Shown: one piece after another, positions 33,105-43,238 of the stretch
How the letters are laid out: each line of letters opens with the position of its first letter
How positions within the stretch are numbered: the stretch's first letter is position 1
NCBI RefSeq assembly: GCF_001513965.1
Contig: NZ_KQ948027.1
Location: 110,523 to 174,522 of the forward strand
Direction: 5' to 3'
Origin: Streptomyces cellostaticus
Lineage (GTDB): Bacteria > Actinomycetota > Actinomycetes > Streptomycetales > Streptomycetaceae
DNA: 64,000 bases
Program-made: the position numbers and the translations under genes
The notes under the pieces: model-generated
Told to the model about the DNA's origin: nothing
Database searches by the model: none
The model's input: only the letters and a program-made list of their open reading frames with translations

Positions 33105-33144
33105 GAGGTCGGCCCCCGTCACAACAGTGACGGGGGCCGACCTC
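33105..33144 (+). terminator. Strong terminator hairpin after rho
   Basis: A perfect 18-bp stem, 33105-33122 with 33127-33144, closed by the AACA loop. It is the most stable simple hairpin in the chromosomal part and separates rho from the protease gene. Confidence 0.8.
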
Positions 33145-33211
33145 TCGACGCTGAGAAGTACGGAGTGCAACACGCGCCCCTCCCTTCTCATCTCTCCCTG
33201 GGGGAACTCCC

Positions 33212-35041
33212 TTGCTCATGCCCCTGCCCGGCCGGCACAGACGGCGTATACGTCTTGTTCTGCCCCTCACCGCTGCCGGTGTCGCCGCCGCCGTCGCCGC
33301 CGCGCTGATGACGACGTCGGCCGGTGCGGCCACCGCGCTGCCGGAGCCGACCGCCCGGCCGGTCGTCACCCAGCCCTCCCAGGCCACCCTGGAGAAGCGC
33401 ATCGCGGGTGCTTCCCGCACCGGCGCGTCGACGAAGACCAGCAGCCCCTCCGCCGTCTCGCCGAAGATCATCGGCGGTACCGAGACCACCATCTCCTCGG
33501 CGCCCTGGATGGCCCAGCTCTGGTACCACGACGACAGGAACACCGCCGACACCGCCGACGACGTGAACTTCTTCTGCGGTGGCTCGGTCGTCTCACCGAC
33601 GAAGATCCTGACCGCCGCCCACTGCGTCAGGAACGACAACAGGGACTACAACTGGCAGGCCCACGGCGCCGTCGTCACCGGCACCGACCAGCTGCCCACC
33701 ACCGACTCCACCGGCACCACCGACCTGCACGGCGGCCAGGCCACGGCCGTGCTGCGCCAGTGGTGGCAGCCGGGGTACGACCCGGTGGACAGGGAGGCGG
33801 GGCGGAACCAGGACGACCTCGGCATGCTCACCCTGGCCGTCCCGGTCAAGGCCACGCCGATCCGCATGGTCACCTCCGGCGACACCGCCTCGTACGCCGC
33901 CGGCACCCAGGCCACGGTCTACGGCTGGGGCCGTACCAGCTCCACCAGCCAGGACATCTCCCAGACGCTCAAGACGGGCACGCTGACCCTGCAGTCCGAC
34001 AGCACCTGCTCCGGCGTCTACGACACGGGCTTCGTCCCGGGGCGCATGGTCTGCGCGGGCACCCAGAGCGGGAGCGACACCGGTACCAGCGCGACCTGCA
34101 ACGGCGACTCCGGTGGCCCGCTCGTGGTGGGCGGCCGGATCGCCGGAGTGGTCTCCTGGGGCATCCAGGACTGTGTGGAGAAGGGCTACTACAGCGTGTT
34201 CACCAAGGCCGGCTTCTACGTCAGCTCGGCCTATGCGCAGATCGCCGACACCAACCTGAGCCTCTTCAACAACAAGCCCGACGGCAAGGCCGACCTGTTC
34301 GTGCGGGCCTCCTCCACGAAGACCGGCTACGAGAAGGACTCGAGCGGCACCTCGTTCGGCTCCCGGGTCTCCTGGGGCAACTGGAGCGGCGTCAACCTGC
34401 TCCTGCAGACCGACCTGAACCGGGACGGCTACCAGGACCTGGTCTACCGGGTCAGCTCCACCGGTGACGTGTACTGGGAGCACTTCGTGCTCAACAGCGC
34501 CCGTACGGACGGCTCCTGGACCACGACGAAGATCTTCAGCGGCTGGACGACCCGCACCCGGATCATCGCGCCCGGCGACATCACCGGCGACTACCTGCCC
34601 GACATCCTGTCCGTCGACTCCGGCGGCACGCTGTGGATCTACCCGGGCCAGGGCAACGGCACCTTCGGCTCGCGCGTCTCGGTCGGCACCGGGTGGAACC
34701 AGTACAACATGGTGCGCGGCCACGGCGACTTCACCGGCGACGGCAAGGCCGACCTGCTCGCCCGCCAGTCCAGCACCGGCGACCTGTACCTGTACAAGGG
34801 AACCGGCAAGTCCGGCTCCGGCGCCTTCTCGGCCCGTATCAAGGTGCGCAGCGCCTGGACCGGTTACAACGCCTTCGACGCGGTCGGCGACGTGAGCGGC
34901 GACGGCATCGCCGACTTCCTGGCGCGCACCTCCGGCGGCACGCTCTACCTGTACAAGGGCACCGCCAAGGCCACCAGCGAGATCTTTGCCACACGTGTCT
35001 CGGTCGGTACCGGTTTCCAGGCGTACGACCTTTTCGGCTGA
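33212..35041 (+). CDS. Secreted trypsin-like serine protease with FG-GAP/VCBS-type C-terminal repeats
   Basis: A protein of 609 residues. The TTG at 33212 is 6 nt from GGGGGA; an ATG at 33218 is the alternative. A Sec signal peptide (Arg-rich start, hydrophobic core about 12-34, ending SAGAA) and a pro-segment precede IIGG. The S1 triad is His in TAAHC (about 136), Asp in NQDDLG (about 200) and Ser in GDSGG (about 299). The C-terminal 250 residues are four or more repeats of the type DLNRDGYQDLVYR, DFTGDGKADLLAR and DVSGDGIADFLAR, which bind calcium in beta-propeller proteins. It probably acts outside the cell as a calcium-dependent protease. Confidence 0.93.
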   Translation: MLMPLPGRHRRRIRLVLPLTAAGVAAAVAAALMTTSAGAATALPEPTARPVVTQPSQATLEKRIAGASRTGASTKTSSPSAVSPKIIGGTETTISSAPWMAQLWYHDDRNTADTADDVNFFCGGSVVSPTKILTAAHCVRNDNRDYNWQAHGAVVTGTDQLPTTDSTGTTDLHGGQATAVLRQWWQPGYDPVDREAGRNQDDLGMLTLAVPVKATPIRMVTSGDTASYAAGTQATVYGWGRTSSTSQDISQTLKTGTLTLQSDSTCSGVYDTGFVPGRMVCAGTQSGSDTGTSATCNGDSGGPLVVGGRIAGVVSWGIQDCVEKGYYSVFTKAGFYVSSAYAQIADTNLSLFNNKPDGKADLFVRASSTKTGYEKDSSGTSFGSRVSWGNWSGVNLLLQTDLNRDGYQDLVYRVSSTGDVYWEHFVLNSARTDGSWTTTKIFSGWTTRTRIIAPGDITGDYLPDILSVDSGGTLWIYPGQGNGTFGSRVSVGTGWNQYNMVRGHGDFTGDGKADLLARQSSTGDLYLYKGTGKSGSGAFSARIKVRSAWTGYNAFDAVGDVSGDGIADFLARTSGGTLYLYKGTAKATSEIFATRVSVGTGFQAYDLFG

Positions 35042-35084
35042 AAACGCAGGTGAGCGGGGATCGTCCCGCTGAGCCGGCTACGCA

Positions 35085-35115
35085 GAGTGCCCATCGCTGT
35101 ACGCGGTGGGCACTC
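35085..35115 (+). terminator. Terminator after the protease gene
   Basis: GAGTGCCCATCGC pairs with GCGGTGGGCACTC (13 bp with one T-G) around TGTAC, 44 bp after the stop. A smaller hairpin, AGCGGG-GATCGT-CCCGCT, lies just before it. Confidence 0.7.
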
Positions 35116-35237
35116 GGCGTTGTGCAACTCTTTCCCGAGTTTCTCCGTCTGACCTGACGGAGCGACGATGGTGCGGTGATGACCGCACCCGACCCTGAAA
35201 GCAGGGGGTAGCCGACCGGACGAGACCTGGGAGTGAT

Positions 35238-36374
35238 GTGTCCGCCGAGAGCACGCCGGAGCCCGGCATACCGGAGCCGAACACCATCGGCACCCGCAGC
35301 CGTGGCAAGGGCCGCCGCCGCAAGACCCACAGCAAGCGCCGCAAGGCCCTGCTCGTCACGGCCTGGACGGCCGCGGGTGTGGTCGTGCTGGGGGGCACCG
35401 GCGTCGGATACGTCTACTTCAAGCTCAACGGCAACATCAAGAGCGTCGACATCAACCAGGCACTCGGTGCCGACCGCCCGACGAAGGTCGACAACGGCTC
35501 GGAGAACATCCTCGTCCTGGGCTCGGACTCCCGCTCCGGCAGCAACAAGAAGCTCGGCGGCGGCGCCGACGACGGCAGCGCCCGTTCCGACACGGCGATG
35601 ATCGTCCACGTCTACCAGGGCCACAAGAAGGCCAGCGTGGTCTCCATCCCGCGCGACACCCTGATCGACCGCCCTGTGTGCACCGACACCAAGGGCACCA
35701 CCCATCCGGCCGCGTCCGGCGTGATGTTCAACGAGTCGTACGGCACCGGTGGTGCCGCCTGCGCCGTGAAGACGGTCGAGTCCCTCACGGGCATCCGTAT
35801 GGACCACTACCTGGAGGTCGACTTCGCCGGCTTCCAGAAGCTCATCGACGACCTCGGCGGGGTCCAGGTCACCACGACCAAGAACATCCACGACCCGCAG
35901 AGCCACCTGAACCTCAAGGCCGGCACCCACACGCTGAACGGGCAGGAGTCCCTCGGCCTGGTCCGCACCCGGCACGGCGTCGGCGACGGCTCCGACCTGG
36001 GCCGCATCCAGCTCCAGCAGGCGTTCATCAAGGCGCTGATCGACCAGGTCAAGCATGTCGGCGTCCTCAGCAACCCCAAGAAGCTGTACGACCTCGCCGA
36101 CACCGCCACCCAGGCCGTCACCACCGACTCCGACCTCGGCTCCGTCAACTCCCTCGCCGACTTCGCGAACGGCCTCAAGGGCATCAGCTCGTCCCACATG
36201 AAGATGGTCACGATGCCGGTGCAGTACGACCCGGCCAACCCCAACCGGGTCGTGATGGAGAAGGCGAAGGCCCAGCTGGTCTGGGAGGCCCTGAAGAACG
36301 ACCGTACGATCCCGAAGGCGGCCACCGAGGGAACGGCCACGGGTGAGGCGAAGGGTGTCGTCAGCGCCTCGTAG
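35238..36374 (+). CDS. LytR-CpsA-Psr (LCP) family glycopolymer ligase
   Basis: A protein of 378 residues with a GTG start. A basic N-terminus and one membrane helix (about 38-60) are followed by an extracytoplasmic LCP domain: NILVLGSDSRSG (about 88-99), RSDTAMIVHV, the Arg-rich catalytic segment VSIPRDTLID, and LVRTRHGVGDGSDLGRIQLQ. LCP enzymes transfer teichoic-acid-like glycopolymers from lipid carrier to peptidoglycan. The WecA/TagO-type transferase gene about 5 kb downstream could supply such a lipid-linked precursor. It is monocistronic by spacing. Confidence 0.93.
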   Translation: MSAESTPEPGIPEPNTIGTRSRGKGRRRKTHSKRRKALLVTAWTAAGVVVLGGTGVGYVYFKLNGNIKSVDINQALGADRPTKVDNGSENILVLGSDSRSGSNKKLGGGADDGSARSDTAMIVHVYQGHKKASVVSIPRDTLIDRPVCTDTKGTTHPAASGVMFNESYGTGGAACAVKTVESLTGIRMDHYLEVDFAGFQKLIDDLGGVQVTTTKNIHDPQSHLNLKAGTHTLNGQESLGLVRTRHGVGDGSDLGRIQLQQAFIKALIDQVKHVGVLSNPKKLYDLADTATQAVTTDSDLGSVNSLADFANGLKGISSSHMKMVTMPVQYDPANPNRVVMEKAKAQLVWEALKNDRTIPKAATEGTATGEAKGVVSAS

Positions 36375-36511
36375 GAGGCGGGGAATAGATCGCCCGTACC
36401 CCCGGTTTTGGGGGATGGCGCCAGTCCTGGCAGACTGGTACGTCGGCTCCGGTTCACGCGTCCGCATCCCGCGGCTGCGACCCGGCGCCCTCCCGGAATC
36501 TAGGAGACACC

Positions 36512-36736
36512 TTGAAGCGCGACATTCACCCCGCGTACGTCGAGACGCAGGTCAGCTGCACCTGCGGCGCGTCGTTCACCACCCGTAGCACCATCGAGTC
36601 CGGCACCATCCGGGCCGAGGTCTGCTCCGAGTGCCACCCGTTCTACACGGGCAAGCAGAAGATCCTCGACACCGGTGGCCGTGTGGCCCGCTTCGAGGCC
36701 CGCTTCGGCAAGGCTGCCGCCGGCTCCAAGAAGTAG
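36512..36736 (+). CDS. rpmE: 50S ribosomal protein L31 (zinc-binding form)
   Basis: A protein of 74 residues with a TTG start and AGGAGA 5 nt upstream. It has the L31 N-terminus (MKRDIHPAYVETQVSCTCG) and two Cys positions in CTCG plus CSECHPFYTGKQ, so it is the zinc-containing C+ paralogue. These are replaced by C- paralogues under zinc starvation in Streptomyces. The 137-bp upstream region has a CCCCC/GGGGG hairpin and probably the promoter. prfA follows 106 bp later. Confidence 0.96.
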   Translation: MKRDIHPAYVETQVSCTCGASFTTRSTIESGTIRAEVCSECHPFYTGKQKILDTGGRVARFEARFGKAAAGSKK

Positions 36737-36842
36737 CGAGCCCGATTTCGCCGGTCCACGGCCATGCCCTCGCGGGGGTGTGCCCGGGACCGGCGTTTTT
36801 GGTCGCCCGCCAGCCGTTCACCCGCAGTACAGGAGCCGAAAG

Positions 36843-37919
<1,077 letters not shown>

Positions 37920-37951
37920 AAGGCACGTACGAGTTACCACGGAGGACTTGC

Positions 37952-38797
37952 GTGAACCTGCTGCTCGCGGAGGTGGCCCAGGCCACCCAGCGGCTGGCCG
38001 ACGCCGGCGTGCCCTCGCCGCGCAACGACGCGGAGGAGCTCGCCGCGTTCGTGCACGGCGTGAAGCGGGGCGAGCTGCACTCCGTGAAGGACTCCGACTT
38101 CGACGCCCGCTACTGGGAGGTCATCGCCCGGCGTGAGCAGCGCGAGCCGCTGCAGCACATCACCGGGCGGGCCTACTTCCGGTATCTGGAGCTCCAGGTC
38201 GGGCCGGGTGTCTTCGTGCCGCGACCCGAGACCGAGTCCGTGGTCGGCTGGGCCATAGACGCCGTGCGCGCCATGGACGTCGTCGAGCCCTGCATCGTCG
38301 ACCTGTGCTCCGGCTCCGGCGCCATCGCGCTCGCCCTCGCCCAGGAGGTCCCGCGCTCCCGTGTGCACGCCGTGGAGCTGTCCGAGGACGCCCTGGTGTG
38401 GACGCGGAAGAACGTGGCGGGTTCCAGGGTCGACCTGCGCCAGGGCGACGCCCTGACCGCCTTCCCGGACCTCGACGGCCAGGTCGACCTGGTCATCTCC
38501 AACCCGCCGTACATCCCGCTCACCGAGTGGGAGTACGTCGCCCCGGAGGCCCGCGACTACGACCCGGAGCTGGCGCTGTTCTCCGGCGAGGACGGCCTCG
38601 ACCTCATCCGCGGCCTCGAACGCACCGCGCACCGGCTGCTGCGCCCCGGCGGGGTCGTCGTCATCGAGCACGCCGACACCCAGGGCGGCCAGGTGCCGTG
38701 GATCTTCACCGAGGAGCGGGGCTGGGCCGACGCGGCCGACCACCCGGACCTCAACAACCGCCCCCGGTTCGCGACCGCCCGCAAGGCGCTGCCGTGA
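37952..38797 (+). CDS. prmC: Release factor glutamine methyltransferase
   Basis: A protein of 281 residues with a GTG start after GGAGG. It methylates the GGQ glutamine of release factors using SAM. Motif I is VDLCSGSGAIALALA (about 114-128) and the amide-binding NPPY is at about 184-187. The N-terminal helical substrate-binding domain spans about 1-85. The start lies 32 bp after prfA. The TGA overlaps a GTG that opens a 17-codon frame leading into tsaC. Confidence 0.96.
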   Translation: MNLLLAEVAQATQRLADAGVPSPRNDAEELAAFVHGVKRGELHSVKDSDFDARYWEVIARREQREPLQHITGRAYFRYLELQVGPGVFVPRPETESVVGWAIDAVRAMDVVEPCIVDLCSGSGAIALALAQEVPRSRVHAVELSEDALVWTRKNVAGSRVDLRQGDALTAFPDLDGQVDLVISNPPYIPLTEWEYVAPEARDYDPELALFSGEDGLDLIRGLERTAHRLLRPGGVVVIEHADTQGGQVPWIFTEERGWADAADHPDLNNRPRFATARKALP

Positions 38798-38847
38798 GCA
38801 CCCCGACGACTTACATCCCGCAGTACGTGTACGAGGAGGCCAGCTAG
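38794..38847 (+). CDS. Possible 17-codon bridging ORF between prmC and tsaC
   Basis: A GTG overlapping the prmC stop (GTGA) opens a 17-codon frame whose TAG abuts the ATG of tsaC. The peptide reads MSTPTTYIPQYVYEEAS. It contains the GAGGAGG ribosome site for tsaC, so translation through it could keep tsaC coupled to prmC. Whether the peptide itself matters is unknown. Confidence 0.3.
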   Translation: MSTPTTYIPQYVYEEAS

Positions 38848-39495
38848 ATGGCACGGCGATACGACACCAACGACGCGACCGACCGTGTGACGGGTCTGCG
38901 CGAGGCCGCGTCCGCCGTCCGCCGGGGCGAGCTGGTGGTGCTGCCGACCGACACGTTGTACGGCATCGGCGCCGACGCGTTCTCCTCGGACGCCGTCGCC
39001 GACCTGCTCGCCGCCAAGGGCCGGGGCCGCAACATGCCCACCCCCGTCCTCATCGGCTCCCCGAACACCCTGCACGGCCTCGTCACGGACTTCTCCGAGC
39101 AGGCCTGGGAACTGGTCGACGCGTTCTGGCCGGGCGCCCTCACGCTGGTCGCCAGGCACCAGCCGTCCCTGCAGTGGGACCTGGGCGACACACGGGGCAC
39201 GGTTGCCGTGCGCATGCCACTGCACCCGGTCGCCATCGAGCTGCTCACCGAGGTCGGCCCCATGGCCGTGTCCTCGGCGAACCTCACCGGCCACCCGGCG
39301 CCGGAGGACTGCGACGCCGCCCAGGAGATGCTCGGCGACTCCGTCTCCGTCTACCTCGACGGCGGCCCGACCCCCGGCATCGTGCCGTCCTCCATCGTGG
39401 ACGTCTCCGGCGCGGTGCCGGTGCTGCTGCGTGAGGGCGCGATCTCCCCGGACGAGCTGCGAAAGGTAGTACCCGACCTCGAGGTGGCGAATTGA
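38848..39495 (+). CDS. tsaC: L-threonylcarbamoyladenylate synthase (Sua5/YrdC)
   Basis: A protein of 215 residues made of a single YrdC domain. It makes threonylcarbamoyl-AMP from threonine, bicarbonate and ATP for t6A37 modification of ANN-decoding tRNAs. Visible signatures are GELVVLPTDTLYGIGADAFS near the start, KGRGRNMPTPVLIGS, the central FWPGALTLV, and SSANLTGHPAP. The length fits the short TsaC class rather than Sua5. The stop overlaps the TTG of the phosphatase-like gene (TTGA), so the two are coupled. Confidence 0.94.
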   Translation: MARRYDTNDATDRVTGLREAASAVRRGELVVLPTDTLYGIGADAFSSDAVADLLAAKGRGRNMPTPVLIGSPNTLHGLVTDFSEQAWELVDAFWPGALTLVARHQPSLQWDLGDTRGTVAVRMPLHPVAIELLTEVGPMAVSSANLTGHPAPEDCDAAQEMLGDSVSVYLDGGPTPGIVPSSIVDVSGAVPVLLREGAISPDELRKVVPDLEVAN

Positions 39496-40169
39496 CGGCC
39501 CCTGAGGCGGGGCGTGGCATAGGCAACGGGGAACGGGCGGCGGAACAGACGACGACGTTCGGGTTGCCGCACGACACGTTCCGCATCCTGCACGTCAGCA
39601 CCGGCAATGTGTGCCGCTCGCCCATCACCGAGCGGCTGACCCGCCATTTCGTGACGGAGCGGCTCGGCGTACTCGGCGGCGGGCTGATCGTGGAGAGCGC
39701 GGGCACCTGGGGCCACGAGGGCGCGCCCATGGAGGCCAACGCGGAGACCGTGCTGGCCGAGTTCGGCGCGGACGCCTCCGACTTCGTCGGCAGGGAGCTG
39801 CTCGACGAGCACGTGATCATGGCTGACCTGGTGCTGACGGCCACGCGCGACCACCGGGCACAGGTGATCTCGATGGGGCATTCCGCGGGGCTGCGGACGT
39901 TCACCCTGAAAGAGTTCACCCGTCTGGTCCGTGCGATTGATCCGGCCACTCTGCCTCCGCTGGAGGACGGTGTCGTCGCGCGTGCGCGCGCGCTGGTCCG
40001 TGCGGCCGCGGCCCTCCGCGGGTGGCTGCTGGCGCCCACCGCCGAGGCGGACGAGGTGTTCGACCCGTACGGAGCGCCGCTGCCGTTCTTCCGGTCGATC
40101 GGGGACGAGATACATGAGGCGCTGGATCCGGTGGTGACGGCGCTGACGGGCGTACCCGCGAGGATGTGA
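39492..40169 (+). CDS. Low-molecular-weight phosphatase-like protein lacking the catalytic cysteine
   Basis: A protein of 225 residues from a TTG overlapping the tsaC stop. The fold is LMW protein-tyrosine phosphatase/arsenate reductase, with the P-loop in HVSTGNVCRSP. At the nucleophile position of the C-x5-R loop stands Ser36 (codon AGC at 39597-39599), whereas R42, the following Ser and a late DP motif (FDPYG) are kept. It may therefore be a phosphate-binding pseudophosphatase. The conserved context beside tsaC and glyA suggests a regulatory role in this operon. Family assignment is firm; activity is doubtful. Confidence 0.85.
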   Translation: MTAPEAGRGIGNGERAAEQTTTFGLPHDTFRILHVSTGNVCRSPITERLTRHFVTERLGVLGGGLIVESAGTWGHEGAPMEANAETVLAEFGADASDFVGRELLDEHVIMADLVLTATRDHRAQVISMGHSAGLRTFTLKEFTRLVRAIDPATLPPLEDGVVARARALVRAAAALRGWLLAPTAEADEVFDPYGAPLPFFRSIGDEIHEALDPVVTALTGVPARM

Positions 40170-40237
40170 CACCGAGCACCCCACCGGCCCCGGGCCTACA
40201 TTGGACCTACGTCCCCGTCGACCGCCCGGAGCCCGTC

Positions 40238-41476
40238 ATGTCGGTCACACCCCTCCTCGAGACCGGTGTCCTGCGGCGGCAGGACCCGCAGATGGCCGAG
40301 ATCCTGCAGGGGGAGCTGGAGCGGCAGTCGACGACGCTTCAGCTGATCGCCGCCGAGAACTTCACCTCGCCGGCCGTGCTCACCACCCTCGGCTCGGCGC
40401 TCGCCAACAAGTACGCCGAGGGCTACCCCGGCGCCCGCCACCACGGCGGCTGCGAACTGGTCGACGTCGCCGAACGCCTCGCGGTCGAGCGGGCCAAGGC
40501 GCTCTTCGGCGCCGCACACGCCAACGTCCAGTCCCACTCGGGCTCCTCGGCCGTCCTGGCCGCCTACGCCGCCCTGCTGCGCCCCGGCGACACCGTCCTC
40601 GCCCTCGGGCTGCCGCACGGCGGTCATCTCACCCACGGCTCGCCCGCGAACTTCTCCGGCCGCTGGTTCGACTTCGTCGGATACGGCGTCGACGCGGAGA
40701 CCGGGCTCATCGACCACGACCAGGTGCGCCACCTGGCCCGCAACCACCGGCCCAAGGCCATCGTGTGCGGCTCCATCGCCTACCCCCGCCACCTCGACTA
40801 CGCCTTCTTCCGCGAGGTCGCCGACGAGGTGGGCGCCTATCTGATCGCCGACGCCGCCCATCCGATCGGCCTGGTCGCCGGGGGAGCGGCGCCCAGCCCG
40901 GTGCCGTACGCGGACGTCGTGTGCGCCACCACCCACAAGGTGCTGCGCGGCCCGCGCGGCGGAATGATCCTGTGCGGGAGCGAGCTGGCCGAGCGGGTGG
41001 ACCGGGCGGTCTTCCCGTTCACCCAGGGCGGTGCCCAGATGCACACCATCGCCGCCAAGGCCGTCGCGTTCGGCGAGGCGGCAACGCCGGCGTTCGGCGT
41101 GTACGCCCATCAGGTGGTCGCCAACGCCCGGGTGCTCGCCCGTCACCTGGCCGCCGAGGGACTCGCGGTCACCACCGGCGGCACGGACACCCACCTGATC
41201 ACTGCGGACCCGGCCCCGCTCGGCGTGGACGGCCGCACCGCGCGCGGCCGGCTCGCCGCCGCCGGGATCGTCCTGGACTGCTGTGTGCTGCCGCACGGCG
41301 AGGGCCGCGGGCTGCGTCTGGGTACGGCCGCGGTGACCACCCAGGGCATGGGGGAGCCGGAGATGGTCAAGATCGCCGCGCTGCTGGCGTCCGTCCTGCG
41401 GGGCGAGACGGAACCGGCCGGGGCGCGGGAGGAGGTGCGCGAGCTGACCGGTAGATTTCCGCCGTATCCCGGCTGA
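40238..41476 (+). CDS. glyA: Serine hydroxymethyltransferase
   Basis: A protein of 412 residues; the ATG at 40238 has GGAG upstream, while an in-frame GTG at 40166 overlaps the previous stop and would add 24 residues. It interconverts serine and glycine with tetrahydrofolate and PLP. Motifs: LIAAENFTSPAVL near the start, YAEGYPGARHHGGC, DAAHPIGLV, and the PLP lysine in THKVLRGPRGG (about 234). Residue patterns such as HHGGCELVD and GLPHGGHLTHG fit GlyA, slightly divergent from the main housekeeping copy, so it may be the second SHMT of the genome. Confidence 0.93.
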   Translation: MSVTPLLETGVLRRQDPQMAEILQGELERQSTTLQLIAAENFTSPAVLTTLGSALANKYAEGYPGARHHGGCELVDVAERLAVERAKALFGAAHANVQSHSGSSAVLAAYAALLRPGDTVLALGLPHGGHLTHGSPANFSGRWFDFVGYGVDAETGLIDHDQVRHLARNHRPKAIVCGSIAYPRHLDYAFFREVADEVGAYLIADAAHPIGLVAGGAAPSPVPYADVVCATTHKVLRGPRGGMILCGSELAERVDRAVFPFTQGGAQMHTIAAKAVAFGEAATPAFGVYAHQVVANARVLARHLAAEGLAVTTGGTDTHLITADPAPLGVDGRTARGRLAAAGIVLDCCVLPHGEGRGLRLGTAAVTTQGMGEPEMVKIAALLASVLRGETEPAGAREEVRELTGRFPPYPG

Positions 41477-41626
41477 GCGGGGGTAGGCGCACGTCCGTAC
41501 ACCCTGGTGTGACCGTCGTGCACAGCCACACGTGCAACCATCGTCGCTACCCGGAAGTCCTCATCCATATGCGTCCGTCGCTAGGGTGTAGGGCTGTGAT
41601 GGCCAGCGAGACCTGTGGGGAAGCCC

Positions 41627-42949
41627 GTGCGTGAATACCTGCTGACGCTCTGCATCACGGCCGCGGTGACGTATCTGCTGACAGGGCCGGTACGGAAGTT
41701 CGCGATCGTGGCCGGAGCCATGCCGGAGATCCGGGCACGTGACGTGCACCGGGAACCCACTCCGCGCCTCGGCGGGATCGCGATGTTCTTCGGCCTGTGC
41801 GCGGGCCTGCTGGTCGCGGACCACCTCACCAACCTCAACGAGGTCTTCGCCAAGTCCAACGAGCCGCGGGCGCTGCTCTCCGGTGCCGCCCTGATCTGGC
41901 TGATCGGTGTCCTTGACGACAAATTCGAGATCGACGCGCTGATCAAGCTGGGCGGCCAGATGATCGCTGCGGGCGTCATGGTCATGCAGGGTCTGACGAT
42001 CCTGTGGCTGCCCGTCCCGGGCTTCGGCAACGTGGCGCTGACCCCGTGGCAGGGCACGCTGCTGACGGTGGCGCTCGTCGTGATCACGATCAACGCGGTG
42101 AACTTCGTGGACGGCCTGGACGGTCTCGCCGCGGGCATGGTGTGCATCGCGGCGGCGGCGTTCTTCCTGTACTCGTACCGGATCTGGTACTCGTACGGCA
42201 TCGAGGCCGCCGCTCCGGCGACCCTCTTCGCGGCGATCCTGATGGGCATGTGCCTGGGCTTCCTGCCGCACAACATGCACCCCGCGCGGATCTTCATGGG
42301 CGACTCGGGTTCGATGCTGATCGGTCTCGTCCTGGCGGCCGGTGCGATCTCGATCACGGGCCAGGTGGACCCGGACGCGCTGGCCCTCTTCACCGGCTCG
42401 GAGAAGGCGGCGGTGCACCAGACGGTGCCCGTGTACATCCCGCTGCTGCTGCCGCTGACGATCATCGCGGTGCCCGCCGCCGACCTGGTGCTGGCCATCG
42501 TGCGCCGTACCTGGCGGGGCCAGTCCCCGTTCGCCGCGGACCGCGGACACCTGCACCACCGTCTCCTGGAGATCGGCCACTCGCACAGCAGGGCCGTGCT
42601 GATCATGTACTTCTGGTCGGCGCTCATCGGCTTCGGCGCGCTGGCGTACTCGGTGAACTCGGCGTCGATGTGGATCGTGCTCGGTGTGGTCTTCCTCAGC
42701 GCGATCGGCCTGGTCCTGCTGCTGCTCCCGCGCTTCACGCCCCGCGTGCCGGCCTGGGCGCAGCGGTTCGTACCGCCGCGTTACAGGAGGCGCAGCCGGC
42801 CCGCCGAGCCGGCGGCCGAGGCCGTCGAGGCGCCCGTCTGCGTGCCCTCCTCGGACGAGGAGCGGCCCCCGGTCACGGCCGGTGTGACAGGCGTCAACGG
42901 GGCGACCGCCATCGGCGCTCGTTCGCGTATCGGCAAGGCCACAAGGTAA
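41627..42949 (+). CDS. Undecaprenyl-phosphate GlcNAc-1-phosphate transferase (WecA/TagO/MraY family)
   Basis: A protein of 440 residues from a GTG with GGGGAAG upstream. About eleven membrane helices are visible. Family motifs: LIGVLDDKFE (about 95-104), NFVDGLDGLAAG, FMGDSGSM and the HLHHRLLE loop near the C-terminus. It moves a sugar-1-phosphate from a UDP-sugar to a polyprenyl phosphate carrier, the first step of wall glycopolymer synthesis. A 50-residue polar C-tail follows. It stands directly upstream of the ATP synthase operon, a conserved actinobacterial arrangement. Confidence 0.92.
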   Translation: MREYLLTLCITAAVTYLLTGPVRKFAIVAGAMPEIRARDVHREPTPRLGGIAMFFGLCAGLLVADHLTNLNEVFAKSNEPRALLSGAALIWLIGVLDDKFEIDALIKLGGQMIAAGVMVMQGLTILWLPVPGFGNVALTPWQGTLLTVALVVITINAVNFVDGLDGLAAGMVCIAAAAFFLYSYRIWYSYGIEAAAPATLFAAILMGMCLGFLPHNMHPARIFMGDSGSMLIGLVLAAGAISITGQVDPDALALFTGSEKAAVHQTVPVYIPLLLPLTIIAVPAADLVLAIVRRTWRGQSPFAADRGHLHHRLLEIGHSHSRAVLIMYFWSALIGFGALAYSVNSASMWIVLGVVFLSAIGLVLLLLPRFTPRVPAWAQRFVPPRYRRRSRPAEPAAEAVEAPVCVPSSDEERPPVTAGVTGVNGATAIGARSRIGKATR

Positions 42950-43132
42950 GAATCTGACTAGAGCATTGCCATCTCGTGGGGGAGCGAAGTCCCCTAATAC
43001 CAGACAAGAGGGCGCGGTTTTTGCACAGACGGGCACTGTCACTCTCATGTGTGACAGCAAGCACACCCAACAGGTAAAGACCTCATCAAATAGTTTGTGA
43101 TACGGTTCACGAGAACCCGGGATAGAACCGAA

Positions 43133-43152
43133 GGACCGTAGTGCGACGGTCC
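43133..43152 (+). other. Hairpin upstream of atpI
   Basis: GGACCGT and ACGGTCC flank a 6-nt loop in the 289-bp gap before atpI. The AT-richer stretch before it (43070-43130, including GATAGAACC) probably contains the atp operon promoter; the hairpin would lie in the 5' leader. Confidence 0.4.
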
Positions 43153-43238
43153 CTCGGTGTGAGGTCTCGATCACTCAGCCCGGGACTACGCTCGTCCATG
43201 ACGACACCCTGCCCCCTTGTGAAAGCGGAGTTGCCGCC

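Noticed and set aside
40166..40237. Longer glyA product from the GTG overlapping the previous stop
   Set aside because: The added 24 residues are not SHMT-like and the ATG at 40238 has a ribosome site; kept only as an alternative.
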